Assembly: GCA_025454375.1 (NCBI GenBank) | Contig: JALOOO010000010.1 | Coordinates: forward strand, 1-49,059 | Source: Leptolyngbya sp. Prado105 | GTDB lineage: Bacteria > Cyanobacteriota > Cyanobacteriia > Leptolyngbyales > Leptolyngbyaceae | Length of the DNA: 49,059 nt | Reading direction: 5' to 3' | Shown: positions 1 to 8,485 of the stretch, piece by piece | How the letters are laid out: each line of letters opens with the position of its first letter | Position numbering within the stretch: the first letter of the stretch is position 1 | Notes under the pieces: generated by a model | What the model was told of the DNA's origin: nothing | Databases searched by the model: none | What the model saw: the letters and a program-made list of their open reading frames with translations, nothing else | Translations under genes and position numbers: made by a program

Positions 1-265
1 AGCCATCGATCGCGATCAAGGCAGAAATTGGAATATTGCGATCATACCAAGTTCGAGTGGCAGCGATCGCACCCACAACTCCTGCACTAAACGCAATCAT
101 CACAACGGGGGCTTGCGGTTCAAAGAAGTCAAGTACATGCTGCGGAGAGTAAACGGGCTGATCTGCTGGAAAGATTAAAACTTCCTGTTGAGATAGTTCT
201 AATCCCTTAACAAATTGGGCGGTTAATGTTGGCGAATGTATTCCTGGACATACAAAGATTTGCAT
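1..265 (-). CDS. Alpha/beta-hydrolase-like protein, C-terminal part outside window
   Basis: The frame opens at an ATG (265 to 263 on the minus strand) and stays open for 88 codons to the window edge, so only the N-terminal part is visible. It starts MQIFVCPGIHSP and holds a central hydrophobic stretch with AFSAGVVGAI around residues 58-67. This resembles the nucleophile elbow (G/A-x-S-x-G) after a beta strand in alpha/beta hydrolases. An early conserved-looking PG-x-H and a DQPVYSP segment fit a short cytosolic hydrolase of the type annotated as hypothetical in cyanobacteria. The fold is inferred from one motif; the rest of the catalytic triad lies outside the window. The gene is divergent from the chelatase gene that follows, with a 110-bp spacer. 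Confidence 0.55.
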   Translation of the reverse strand, partial: MQIFVCPGIHSPTLTAQFVKGLELSQQEVLIFPADQPVYSPQHVLDFFEPQAPVVMIAFSAGVVGAIAATRTWYDRNIPISALIAIDG

Positions 266-375
266 TGCTGAAGTTTCGTGACAATCTGCTGAAGGGTTGA
301 GTAGTCCCCCGGTAGGGGATGTTAGCCTGAAGCCAACGTCCACTCGATATATTCTTTAAGAAGGAGCTTTACATC

Positions 376-1536
376 GTGGTTGCGACTCCAGAAAAGCTCG
401 GACATACTCATCATCACGCATCTTCAGGCTCAGAACGAGTTGCGGTTCTATTGATGGGCTATGGCGAGGTCGAAAGTTACGAAGACTTTGCAAATTACAA
501 TGAACAAGCTTTGAATCTACTGACTGCAAAGTTTGCACCCGTTCCAACTTGGGTGTATCCGCCCTTAGCAAAGCTTTTAGCAGTATTTGATTTGCATGAG
601 TGGGGACACCAGCACGGCAATTTTATTTCTCCACACAATGCCATCTTTGAACAGCAACGAGCAGGCGTGGAAGCAGCGCTGAAAGAGAAATGGGGCGATC
701 GCATTCAAGTTTTCAAGGCGTTTAACTTCTGTAAGCCTTTTCTTCCAGAACAGGTCTTAGTAGAGATCAAAGCGCAAGGATTTACTAAGGTTCTGATTTA
801 TCCGTTGTTGGTTGTCGATTCGATCTTTACAAGTGGGATTGCGGTCGAACAAGTCAATAAGGCTTTAGCAAGTTCTGCTGACGAAGGAGAGCATTGGCTG
901 AAAGGAACGCGCTATATTCCCTCGTTCTTCGATCGACCTGAATATCTCAATCTCATGGCGCAATTAGTTGAGAACGAGATCCAATCGAATTTAGCCGATC
1001 GCTATCTCCCGTCTCAAATTGGGATTGTGTTGATGAATCACGGTTGTCCCCACAAGGCGAAAGGCTTTACGTCTGGGATTACCGAGAGTCAGGCACTCTA
1101 TGACAAAGTTCGCGATCGTCTCATCGACAAGTATCCGCTCATCTCAGTCGGTTGGTTAAATCACCAAACGCCCTTGATCGAGTGGACACAGCCGAATGCA
1201 GATTTAGCGGCGAAGAATTTGATCGAATTGGGAGCAAAAGCGATCGTGTTTATGCCGATCGGATTTGCAACTGAAAATCATGAAACGCTGTTAGATGTTG
1301 AACACATCATTGAAAAACTGCATCGGAAATATTCCGATGTGAAATATGTGCGGATGGCTTGTGTGAATGACGATGCAGAATTTCTCAAAATGGTAGCAAA
1401 TTGGGCAAATCCACAAATTGAATCGCTACTGTCAGAGGAAGCGCTATCGGTCACACCTGTGCAGGGTGAGGTGCATCATCATCACCATCATAGACACGAT
1501 CACGACCATGAACACGAACACCATCACTCTCATTAA
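376..1536 (+). CDS. Ferrochelatase/CbiX-fold tetrapyrrole chelatase with His-rich tail
   Basis: A 386-aa protein starting at GTG 376, preceded by AAGGAG at 361-366 with normal spacing. Two repeated chelatase-like halves are visible. The N-terminal half contains LLMGYGEVESYEDF and later LIYPLLVVDSIFTSGI. The C-terminal half contains GIVLMNHGCPHKAKGF and PIGFATENHETLLD. The last motif matches the conserved glutamate region of class II chelatases (HemH). Such enzymes insert Fe2+ or Co2+ into protoporphyrin or sirohydrochlorin. The last 20 residues are almost only His, Asp, Glu and Arg, and a second short His cluster (GHTHHH) sits at residues 9-14. Both suggest metal capture, as described for His-rich CbiX-type chelatases. 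Whether the product is haem, sirohaem or a cobalt corrinoid cannot be told here, so no symbol is given. Confidence 0.7.
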   Translation: MVATPEKLGHTHHHASSGSERVAVLLMGYGEVESYEDFANYNEQALNLLTAKFAPVPTWVYPPLAKLLAVFDLHEWGHQHGNFISPHNAIFEQQRAGVEAALKEKWGDRIQVFKAFNFCKPFLPEQVLVEIKAQGFTKVLIYPLLVVDSIFTSGIAVEQVNKALASSADEGEHWLKGTRYIPSFFDRPEYLNLMAQLVENEIQSNLADRYLPSQIGIVLMNHGCPHKAKGFTSGITESQALYDKVRDRLIDKYPLISVGWLNHQTPLIEWTQPNADLAAKNLIELGAKAIVFMPIGFATENHETLLDVEHIIEKLHRKYSDVKYVRMACVNDDAEFLKMVANWANPQIESLLSEEALSVTPVQGEVHHHHHHRHDHDHEHEHHHSH

Positions 1537-1585
1537 TCTCAGATGAGTGGTGTTTGTGGCTCCACCCATCTGCTTGAGGTTTCTC

Positions 1586-1614
1586 GCCCCCTAAATTCCC
1601 CGAAATTAGGGGGC
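1586..1614. terminator. Palindrome between convergent genes, probable bidirectional terminator
   Basis: A perfect 9-bp stem (GCCCCCTAA at 1586-1594 with TTAGGGGGC at 1606-1614) and an 11-nt loop, followed by TTTAAA. It lies between the stop of the chelatase gene and the stop of the minus-strand hybrid kinase, the place expected for a shared terminator. The same C-rich/G-rich palindrome type recurs at 16016-16031. Confidence 0.55.
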
Positions 1615-1666
1615 TTTAAAGGATTTGGGAGTCACGAAGCGATTCAGACTTGTGTATCCGGTGAAT

Positions 1667-3289
1667 CTACCAGATCACCCTTTGGGCTACGTCGGCTGAA
1701 ATCGGAGATTCTCCCCGTAACTTATCCTGTATCTCACTTGAATTCAACAGCGGCAAGCGCACGATAAATGTCGCCCCTAATCCAATTCCTGGGCTGCTCG
1801 CTGCGATCGTTCCTCCATGAATTTCGACTAAATGCCGCACGATCGCAAGTCCTAATCCCAGACCATTGTGCGATCGCGTCGTTGTACTATCTGCCTGTCT
1901 AAAACGATCAAACACCTGCGGCAAAAATTCCGCATCAATTCCGACTCCCGTATCCGTTACCGTAATTTGAGCCATTTGCGCCTGATCTAACGTCAAACGA
2001 ATCGTGATTCGCCCCTCAGATGGGGTAAACTTCACCGCATTCGTCAGCAAGTTCCAAACAATCTGCTGCAACCGGGTTGAATCTCCCCAGATGCTTGGTA
2101 AATTCGGATCAAAGTCCGTCTCTAGTAAAAGTGATTTTGCTTCAATCTGTGGACGCACCGCATCGGTTGCTGCTTGAATCACCGCGCTCAGTTGAATGGC
2201 ACGATAATTTAGCCGCAGCTTTCCTCGAATAATCTTCGATACATCCAAAATATCTTCGACTAATTGCGCCTGAGTTTCCGCATTCCGTTCGATCGTTTCT
2301 AAGGCGCGATCGAACATTTTTTTGTCGTATTGCTTCGATCGTAAGAGGCGCACCCATCCCAACATCGAATTTAAGGGCGTTCTTAGCTCGTGAGACAGCA
2401 CTGCTAAAAATTCATCCTTCATTCGGTTTGCAACTTCTGCTTCTTGACGAGCAAGCTGTTCTCGCATTACCTGAGCGCGGGTGACCTCTGCTTCCTTGCG
2501 TTCTGTAATGTCTTCGATTGTGCCAACATGCCCCTGAGCTTCACCCGTCTGAGAAAACATCGGACAGGATCTCACCTGCACCCACGGGTCTCGATCGTCT
2601 TGCGATTGCAGCCGGAATTCTTCAGAAAATTCTCCGCCCTCTTGCAAGTAGGCATTCCACTGGAAAAGTGCGCGATCGCGATCTTCAGGATGAATACACT
2701 GACACCAGTTTTGATTCGATGTCCCGCAAACGGTGTGATATCGAGGATTTGTATAGGTGCAGCGCCCCATTGGATCAATCACAAAAATTCCTGAGGGCGA
2801 AGAGGCAGACAGCGATCGAAATTGTTCCTCACTACGCCGTAATTCGGCATTCATTGCTGTAAGCTGTGCGGATTGAAGCTGAACGGCTGCGTTTTTTCTA
2901 AATAAATCGGCAAAAACTGAAACTTTAGAAACCAGAATATCGGAATTAATCGGCTTGATCAGATAATCGACTGCGCCCAGTGAATAGCCTCGAAAAATCC
3001 CTTGATCACTCGAATCAAAGGCGGTTAAGAAAATGATCGGCGTATGTTGCGATCGCGCTCTTGAGCGAATCAAATTTGCGGTTTCAAACCCATCCATTCC
3101 CGGCATCTGCACATCGAGCAAAATCACCGCAAACTCTTGATTGAGTAAACACCGTAAAGCTTCTTCTCCAGACGATGCCTGTACTAAATTCTCGCCGAGT
3201 TTGCCTAAGACTGCTTCTAGTGCCAGCAAATTCTCGGGCTGGTCATCGACAAGAAGAATATTAACAGGTGTATTCAAAGGCATGGGCAC
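1667..3289 (-). CDS. Hybrid sensor: receiver-PAS-histidine kinase
   Basis: About 540 aa in the order REC, PAS, HisKA, HATPase. The receiver (about residues 8-128) has the acidic pair VDD and phospho-acceptor Asp in LLDVQMPGMDG, then a switch Thr (FLTAFD) and Lys (LIKPI). A PAS domain follows at about 145-262, ending in a GTIEDITERKEAE PAC-type tail. The H-box is AVLSHELRTPLNSMLGWV near residue 296. The N-box (NLLTNAVKFTP) and glycine boxes (DTGVGI, GLGLGLAIV) are intact. No membrane segment is seen, so a cytosolic sensor is likely. The frame starts at GTG 3289, with an ATG two codons later (3283) as the alternative. It is 29 bp downstream of cheB and probably the last gene of a cheR-cheB-kinase operon. 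No output DNA-binding domain is present. Confidence 0.88.
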   Translation of the reverse strand: MPMPLNTPVNILLVDDQPENLLALEAVLGKLGENLVQASSGEEALRCLLNQEFAVILLDVQMPGMDGFETANLIRSRARSQHTPIIFLTAFDSSDQGIFRGYSLGAVDYLIKPINSDILVSKVSVFADLFRKNAAVQLQSAQLTAMNAELRRSEEQFRSLSASSPSGIFVIDPMGRCTYTNPRYHTVCGTSNQNWCQCIHPEDRDRALFQWNAYLQEGGEFSEEFRLQSQDDRDPWVQVRSCPMFSQTGEAQGHVGTIEDITERKEAEVTRAQVMREQLARQEAEVANRMKDEFLAVLSHELRTPLNSMLGWVRLLRSKQYDKKMFDRALETIERNAETQAQLVEDILDVSKIIRGKLRLNYRAIQLSAVIQAATDAVRPQIEAKSLLLETDFDPNLPSIWGDSTRLQQIVWNLLTNAVKFTPSEGRITIRLTLDQAQMAQITVTDTGVGIDAEFLPQVFDRFRQADSTTTRSHNGLGLGLAIVRHLVEIHGGTIAASSPGIGLGATFIVRLPLLNSSEIQDKLRGESPISADVAQRVIW

Positions 3290-3318
3290 GATCCTAAAAC
3301 AATCAAGAAAGGGCTATG

Positions 3319-3879
3319 TCAGCAGCAAAGGGTCACAAGTATAGATGAAATCTGATGCAAAGGCACTACATAATCAACCTGACTTCTTGAGAGAGCAGCT
3401 TCGGGCATAATCGGACATTCAGCCGTGCGGGGATCTTGCACGATCGCAGTTCCCCCATTTGCTTTAATTGCGGCTAAACCTGCTGCCCCATCTTGATTTG
3501 CACCAGTTAGAATCACCCCAACTACACGCTGTCTATGTGCTTTTGCAGCGGATTCAAACAAGACATCGATCGCAGGTCTAGAAAAAGCAACAGGGGGATC
3601 AACGGAAAGCGAAAAACATTCTGATTCAACCAGCAGATGGTAGTCCGGCGGAGCTAAATAAACTGAACTAGGGCAGATTGGCTCTTTGTCTTCCACCTCC
3701 AAAACGGGCAACACACTCTCTTGCTGTAAGATTCGACTGAGCATTTCTGTAGATCCTCGATCTCGGTGCTGCACAATCGCGATCGCAGCGGTAAAGTGTT
3801 CTGGTACACCTTTTAACATAGTTTGCAGTGCGGATAATCCTCCTAAGGAAGTACCCACAACGACGAGGGAGAACGCCAC
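3319..3879 (-). CDS. cheB: CheB-type protein-glutamate methylesterase, single domain
   Basis: A 186-aa protein consisting only of the CheB catalytic domain; the N-terminal receiver of classical CheB is absent. The triad is visible: Ser11 in GTSLGG, His38 in IVQHRDRG and Asp130 in TGANQDGAAG. The family hydrolyses glutamyl methyl esters on chemoreceptors or on other signalling proteins. It starts at GTG 3877-3879, whose G is shared with the last base of the cheR TAG stop, so translation is probably coupled. No methyl-accepting receptor is seen nearby. Together with the downstream REC-PAS kinase this suggests a non-chemotactic methylation-tuned circuit, but that is inference. Confidence 0.88.
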   Translation of the reverse strand: MAFSLVVVGTSLGGLSALQTMLKGVPEHFTAAIAIVQHRDRGSTEMLSRILQQESVLPVLEVEDKEPICPSSVYLAPPDYHLLVESECFSLSVDPPVAFSRPAIDVLFESAAKAHRQRVVGVILTGANQDGAAGLAAIKANGGTAIVQDPRTAECPIMPEAALSRSQVDYVVPLHQISSILVTLCC

Positions 3880-4709
3880 TAGTTTCCCCTCCGGTAAAGC
3901 TTTTCGGAGCTTGAAAGCGGTTCATAAAGATCGTGAAAGGCAGTAAATCGCAAGGATTCTTGCCGCCCTAGCGCTAAGATACCAAAAGGGCAAAGGCTCT
4001 GATAAAACAAGTCATGCACGCGATCTTGTAATGCACGATCGAAGTAGATCAAGACGTTGCGACACAGGATTACATTGAATTCATTAAACGATCTATCGGT
4101 AACAAGATTATGCTGAGAGAAGATAATATTTTCTCTCAAATTTGCGCGAAAAATTGCATGTTCATAGGCGGCTGTATAGTAATCAGAGAAAGACTTCTTA
4201 CCTCCTGCTTTAAGATACTGCTGCGTGTATTCTTGCATTGCAGAAAGTGAAAATATCCCATTCTTTGCAGCTTGTAACGCCTTCTCATTTGTATCTGTGG
4301 CATAGATTCGGCAGCGATGATAAATGCCTTCCTCTTGTAATAAGATTGCCATGGAATAAACTTCCTCTCCAGTTGAACATCCTGCGTGCCAAATCCGAAT
4401 GAAAGGATAGGTGCGTAGCATTGGTAATACAATGTTTCTAAACGCGAGAAAGAAGCTTGGATCGCGAAACATTGAGGTGACATTGACGGTCAGACTAAGA
4501 AGCAAGCGATCGAGCGATGGGCGATCGTGTAAGACTTTCTCTTGAAGCGCCGAAATCGTCTCAATCCTCTCAGAGTGCATAAATTTCTGTACTCTACGCC
4601 TGCGAGATGAAGCCGCATAGTTGCGAAAATCATAGCCGTAGTAGCGATAAATGCCATCAAATAGGAGTTGAACTTCAATGTCTTCGAGTGTGGACAACTG
4701 TGACAACAT
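3879..4709 (-). CDS. cheR: CheR-type protein-glutamate O-methyltransferase
   Basis: A 276-aa SAM-dependent methyltransferase. The N-terminal all-alpha domain has the basic stretch SSRRRRVQKFM (about residues 33-43) that in CheR contacts its receptor. SVTSMFRDPSFF-like sequence follows, then the SAM site HAGCSTGEEVYSMAILL. ILCRNVLIYFD later in the protein is the family hallmark. The length agrees with ordinary CheR. It starts at ATG 4709 and is the first gene of the minus-strand cheR-cheB-kinase set. The upstream 125 bp to the next gene would hold the promoter. Confidence 0.9.
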   Translation of the reverse strand: MLSQLSTLEDIEVQLLFDGIYRYYGYDFRNYAASSRRRRVQKFMHSERIETISALQEKVLHDRPSLDRLLLSLTVNVTSMFRDPSFFLAFRNIVLPMLRTYPFIRIWHAGCSTGEEVYSMAILLQEEGIYHRCRIYATDTNEKALQAAKNGIFSLSAMQEYTQQYLKAGGKKSFSDYYTAAYEHAIFRANLRENIIFSQHNLVTDRSFNEFNVILCRNVLIYFDRALQDRVHDLFYQSLCPFGILALGRQESLRFTAFHDLYEPLSSSEKLYRRGN

Positions 4710-4834
4710 GGGAAAGCTTTACATCACCTTTTGACTCTAAATTGACATAATTCAAAGAGCAATGTAATCCTCCCCACGCCTTAATTTCAATCCAATCGAG
4801 CAATGACTTGAACCTTGCTCCCCTTCTCCTAAGC

Positions 4835-5872
4835 TCAAACCGCATTTAAGAATTCACTTTCACTACCTACAAACTTCCGCAGTTTGTGCTGTCGATTACG
4901 CAAAATTCTCACCTTCTCTGTGCGATGATGCGTCGTAATCTCTTCCCACCTCGAAGGTATCAGCAAGACCAAATCACGCTGAACCTCCCGCCAGTAAACC
5001 TGTGGAAATCTTACATAGTCATACCCGCAGCGACGAATCACCTTTTCGATTCGGGCATATCGAGTCAATGACCAATCCCGCAAAATCTGCCAGGAAGGAT
5101 GCAAATCAGGCGACAAAATGAACGGATAAGCCCGACGACGCAGCATCGGCGAATACTCATAAATCAAGAATTCCATCATCGGACGATACCCTGGATTCTC
5201 CTGCGCCCGCAGTTCTAAAATCTCAGCATGACTCACCCCAAAGCGATCGAGTAACTCCAGCGGCAAATAGCAAATCCCTTGCTCAGCATCCTCGCGCAGA
5301 TCTCGCAAAATGTTGTAAAACTGATCGACCATTCCAAATGCGCCAACAATCTGCCAAGTACTGCTTGACAAAAACGGTAAAACCTGAAAGAATGACGAAG
5401 CTAGATCGCGCATCATGATCTCAAGCTGCTCAATCGTCTCAAAAACCATATCTTTTTGGGTATAGCGATCGAGTGCTAAGAGGTAGCGATCCCAGGCTGC
5501 TAAAGACAATTGAGAGGTCGAATCAGGGGTAAGAAACCATCGCTCGTGCATCGATTCAAATAATGAACGATGGGTTCCCGCAGGTTGAACTCGACCCGTG
5601 GCATTTAGCCAGCGCCAAGACGCATAAAAATCTTGGAAATGCCCAGAGTTACCCTCGATTAGCTCACTTTCAGCCAACCGATCCGCAAGACGAATCCAGC
5701 GGATTCTCTCAATCCAGGCGGCTCGAACTTCCGGTTCAAGTTCCATAACCCAGGCAGCATTATCTTCGTCTTTTAAGGCATCATCCGCGATCGCGTGATA
5801 ATGGGACGAACAAACTAACTCAGCAATAGACGTTTTCATATCAACAGGTGAAGTGCAGACTTGCCACGGCAT
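4835..5872 (-). CDS. Phytoene/squalene synthase family protein
   Basis: A 345-aa all-alpha protein of the class I trans-isoprenyl synthase family, which condenses two prenyl diphosphates head to head. The second Asp-rich motif is well kept: NILRDLREDAEQGICYLP at residues 187-204, with Asp191 and Asp195. The region expected to hold the first motif reads RLADRLAESE (61-70), so a DxxxE replaces the usual DDxxD/DxxxD. A long insertion then precedes FGMVDQFYN. The ordinary phytoene synthase would look closer to consensus, so this is a divergent paralogue and its activity is uncertain. Met12 (ATG at 5839) is an alternative start; neither candidate has a clear ribosome binding site. Confidence 0.65.
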   Translation of the reverse strand: MPWQVCTSPVDMKTSIAELVCSSHYHAIADDALKDEDNAAWVMELEPEVRAAWIERIRWIRLADRLAESELIEGNSGHFQDFYASWRWLNATGRVQPAGTHRSLFESMHERWFLTPDSTSQLSLAAWDRYLLALDRYTQKDMVFETIEQLEIMMRDLASSFFQVLPFLSSSTWQIVGAFGMVDQFYNILRDLREDAEQGICYLPLELLDRFGVSHAEILELRAQENPGYRPMMEFLIYEYSPMLRRRAYPFILSPDLHPSWQILRDWSLTRYARIEKVIRRCGYDYVRFPQVYWREVQRDLVLLIPSRWEEITTHHRTEKVRILRNRQHKLRKFVGSESEFLNAV

Positions 5873-6302
5873 TCGTAATTAGGGTGCCCAAAAAAGCTGG
5901 GCACTAACGCATATGTGTCTCAAATCACACCATGCGCATTTAGGCTGTGATAGCAGATTCATTTCTGCGGGGGCGAGAATAGAGCGAAGATTTGTTGCAA
6001 TAGGGGCAAAACAATGAAAAGTGAATACTGGAATCAGGCGAACTAAGGACGCAATTGCTTAAGTAACGCCTTAATCAATACTCGAGAAATATAACACTCT
6101 CGCTAAGTGTAAACACGAGTTGCGAATAGATTTACGTGTAAATACAGGCACTTAGGCGATGCGGTCGTAAAATCCGAATTTCTGAAATTTGTGAGAAAAG
6201 ACACATTTTTATATAGGATTTGAGAGATTGCGCTCATCGTACTCGCTTTCATAAAACATGCTTAAATTTTGTTTTTCTCGATGCAAAGGATAGGAATTGC
6301 CA
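5873..6302. other. 430-bp intergenic region upstream of accD
   Basis: There is no convincing gene in this AT-richer spacer between the divergent synthase gene and accD. A possible sigma-70-type promoter, TTGTGA at 6189-6194 and TATAGG at 6212-6217 with a 17-bp spacer, lies about 85 bp before accD. A short inverted repeat, TGCCCA...TGGGCA, occurs near 5884-5902 just upstream of the minus-strand gene. Confidence 0.4.
6189..6217 (+). promoter_or_regulatory. Possible accD promoter
   Basis: TTGTGA (6189-6194), a 17-bp spacer and TATAGG (6212-6217), overlapped by TATATA at 6210-6215. Position and spacing suit a sigma-70 promoter for accD. The match is only partial and was picked by eye. Confidence 0.25.
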
Positions 6303-7223
6303 ATGTCACTCTTTGATTGGTTTGCAAATCGGCGGAAGTCCGAGTCGAAAATTCCCCAAGGACAAGAGCGAGAAATTGCGGACGGACTTTGGACAAAGTG
6401 CGAAAAGTGCGGTGTTTTGACTTACACCAAAGATTTGAGAGCAAATCAAATGGTGTGTGTGGAATGTCATCATCACCTGCGAGTCTATAGCCCAGAACGA
6501 ATTCGCCAACTCATTGATCCAGACACCTGGGTCGCGATCGACGAACACATCCTTCCCACCGACCCGTTAAAATTCCGCGCCCGCAAATCCTATAGTGATT
6601 ATCTGCGCGATACCCAGGAGAAGACCAAACTTACCGAGGCTGTTCAAACCGGAATGGGTCAGCTAGACGGCTGTCCCGTCGCATTGGGCGTGATGGATTT
6701 CCGCTTCATTGGCGGCAGTATGGGATCGGTCGTGGGCGAAAAAATTACTCGATTAATTGAACGTGCGACTCAGCAACGCCTGCCTGTGATTATTGTCTGT
6801 GCATCGGGTGGCGCGAGAATGCAGGAAGGTCTGCTCAGTCTGATGCAGATGGCAAAAATCTCAGGAGCGCTGCAACGCCATCGCGAAAGCCGCTTACTTT
6901 ATATTCCCGTGCTGACGCATCCCACAACAGGCGGTGTGACTGCAAGTTTTGCCATGTTGGGCGACATCATCATTGCCGAACCAAAAGCGATGATTGCCTT
7001 TGCAGGGCGGCGAGTCATTGAGCAGAACCTGCGGCAGAAATTACCCGATGATTTCCAAACAGCAGAATATTTGCTAAATCATGGCTTCGTCGATGCGATC
7101 GTTTCTCGCACCCAGCTTAAGAAAACCCTGGCACAACTGATTCGACTGCACCAGACGACGGTTCCGACAGCGCATGGAGTGCAAATCCCTGGCATCAAAA
7201 CCTTCACAGCCACGCCAGAATAG
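6303..7223 (+). CDS. accD: Acetyl-CoA carboxylase carboxyltransferase beta subunit
   Basis: A 306-aa protein, [12 protein letters not shown] at the start. A C-x2-C...C-x2-C zinc ribbon (KCEKCG...CVECHHH) covers about residues 37-59, followed by the crotonase-fold carboxyltransferase domain with [10 protein letters not shown]. AccD pairs with AccA to move the carboxyl group from biotinyl-AccB to acetyl-CoA, the first committed step of fatty acid synthesis. The ATG at 6303 is chosen over the in-frame TTG at 6297 because TAGGA (6291-6295) stands seven bases before it and because the family begins MSLFDWF. Length is normal. No other acc genes are nearby, as is usual in cyanobacteria. Confidence 0.96.
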   Translation: MSLFDWFANRRKSESKIPQGQEREIADGLWTKCEKCGVLTYTKDLRANQMVCVECHHHLRVYSPERIRQLIDPDTWVAIDEHILPTDPLKFRARKSYSDYLRDTQEKTKLTEAVQTGMGQLDGCPVALGVMDFRFIGGSMGSVVGEKITRLIERATQQRLPVIIVCASGGARMQEGLLSLMQMAKISGALQRHRESRLLYIPVLTHPTTGGVTASFAMLGDIIIAEPKAMIAFAGRRVIEQNLRQKLPDDFQTAEYLLNHGFVDAIVSRTQLKKTLAQLIRLHQTTVPTAHGVQIPGIKTFTATPE

Positions 7224-7421
7224 CCCAAATCCAAGATTGGTGAACCCTTGGGTACATCAGCATGATATTGGTATTAGAGAGGTCTATTCTCATCATCAGC
7301 ATCATCCGATTGCTCGATTTGCCGATGCCTTCACCTGACGGGGTGAGGCTGCCATTATCGTCTGCTGTTTTGTTGTGTTGTGTTGTGAAGCCGATTACTG
7401 AGCCACATTTTAAGGAGAACC

Positions 7422-7913
7422 ATGCTTAAAAGATTTCTTTGGCTTGCTGTAGCCACCGTCTTTTTTGCCTTTCAGGTATTGACCCAATCTGCCCAGGCCG
7501 CTGAGTTGGATGCTGCGACCCGCACGGTGGCAAAAGATGCCAATGGTGGGACAGTTACACTTTCGCTTAAGCAAGTGAAAGAAGGAAAACGCTTGTTTCA
7601 ATTTGCTTGCGCTAAATGCCACGTTGGTGGTGTAACCAAAACTGATCCAAACGTGGGTCTTGACCCCGAAGCGCTGTCTTTAGCAACCCCACGCCGCGAT
7701 AATGTCGATGCGTTGGTCGATTACATGAAAGCGCCGACGAGTTATGACGGAGCAACTGATATTTCTGAAGTGCATCCGAGCATCAAGAGCAAAGATACCT
7801 TCCCTGAAATGCGCAATTTGACGGAGCAAGATTTAGTTGCGATCGCGGGTCATATTCTGCTGCAACCGAAGATTGTGGGTGACAAATGGGGCGGCGGTAA
7901 GATCTATTACTAA
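7422..7913 (+). CDS. psbV: Cytochrome c-550, extrinsic photosystem II subunit
   Basis: A 163-aa precursor. A Sec signal peptide ends AQA (residue 26), giving a mature protein that starts AELD. The haem c site is CAKCH (63-67), and His118 in EVHPS is His92 of the mature protein, the known sixth ligand that gives bis-His, low-potential haem. The protein ends in IYY as in other PsbV. It binds the lumenal face of photosystem II and stabilises the Mn4CaO5 cluster. AAGGAG stands eight bases before the ATG. The 198-bp leader holds TGTTG-type short repeats (about 7368-7387). It is the first gene of a run psbV-psbV2-petE-petJ. Confidence 0.97.
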   Translation: MLKRFLWLAVATVFFAFQVLTQSAQAAELDAATRTVAKDANGGTVTLSLKQVKEGKRLFQFACAKCHVGGVTKTDPNVGLDPEALSLATPRRDNVDALVDYMKAPTSYDGATDISEVHPSIKSKDTFPEMRNLTEQDLVAIAGHILLQPKIVGDKWGGGKIYY

Positions 7914-7952
7914 ACCGCATTTAATTTTCTTTTTTTGGGACTGACCTTGACT

Positions 7953-8459
7953 ATGCTGATACAAGCTTCGCACCAAAATCGCGCTGTCCGTAGCTTCGTG
8001 ATCTTCTGCTTTGTCTGTATGGCACTCGTCGGGGTCAGTCTTCCTGTTGAGGCAGCGGTCGATCCGTATGTGAGACAGTATTTACAAGTCAGTGATCCGG
8101 TTCCAGTCGTGATCAGCGATCGAGGAGAAACGCGATTGTTCTCAGCGGATGACATGATTGCAGGAAAGAAATTATTTGAACTGCACTGCGCCTCTTGCCA
8201 TGTTGGCGGTTCAACACTCCCTAACCCAGAGGTTTCCTTATCTTTAGAGAAACTGAAACAGGCAATCCCCCCTCGTGACACGGTTGAGCAACTCGTGAAA
8301 TTTATGCGTCAGCCGATGAGCTATGACGGCAGCGAAGATAGCCTACTCTGTCGAGAAGTTCCAGAATCCTGGTTATCTCAAGCTGAGGTTGAAAATTTAG
8401 CCGCATTTATTCTAAGAGCCGCTGAAAAAGCAAAAGGCTGGGGAACGGCAAATTTCTAA
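7953..8459 (+). CDS. psbV2: PsbV2, cytochrome c-550-like protein
   Basis: Paralogue of the preceding gene, 168 aa from ATG 7953 (a TTG at 7935 is in frame but less likely). A signal peptide ends near EAA before VDPYVRQYL. The haem site is CASCH. The His ligand of PsbV is replaced: the aligned segment is SLLCREVPESW. The Cys lies 50 residues after the haem-site His, the same spacing as the His/Cys ligand pair described for Thermosynechococcus PsbV2. The C-terminal helix is kept (VENLAAFILRAAE). Its role is uncertain; low-abundance lumenal electron transfer has been suggested for the family. It is 39 bp after psbV, probably co-transcribed. Confidence 0.9.
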   Translation: MLIQASHQNRAVRSFVIFCFVCMALVGVSLPVEAAVDPYVRQYLQVSDPVPVVISDRGETRLFSADDMIAGKKLFELHCASCHVGGSTLPNPEVSLSLEKLKQAIPPRDTVEQLVKFMRQPMSYDGSEDSLLCREVPESWLSQAEVENLAAFILRAAEKAKGWGTANF

Positions 8460-8470
8460 ATCAGAAATTT
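8450..8470 (+). terminator. Hairpin over the psbV2 stop codon, possible terminator
   Basis: AAATTTCT at 8450-8457 and AGAAATTT at 8463-8470 form a perfect 8-bp stem with a five-base loop that contains the end of the TAA stop. TTCTCT follows. The AT-rich stem makes it a weak candidate. Confidence 0.35.
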
Positions 8471-8485
8471 TTCTCTACTACGGCA

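Noticed and set aside
3319-3879. CheB read as truncated because it lacks a receiver domain
   Set aside because: The translated start is coupled to cheR and the catalytic domain is complete; stand-alone CheB domains are known.
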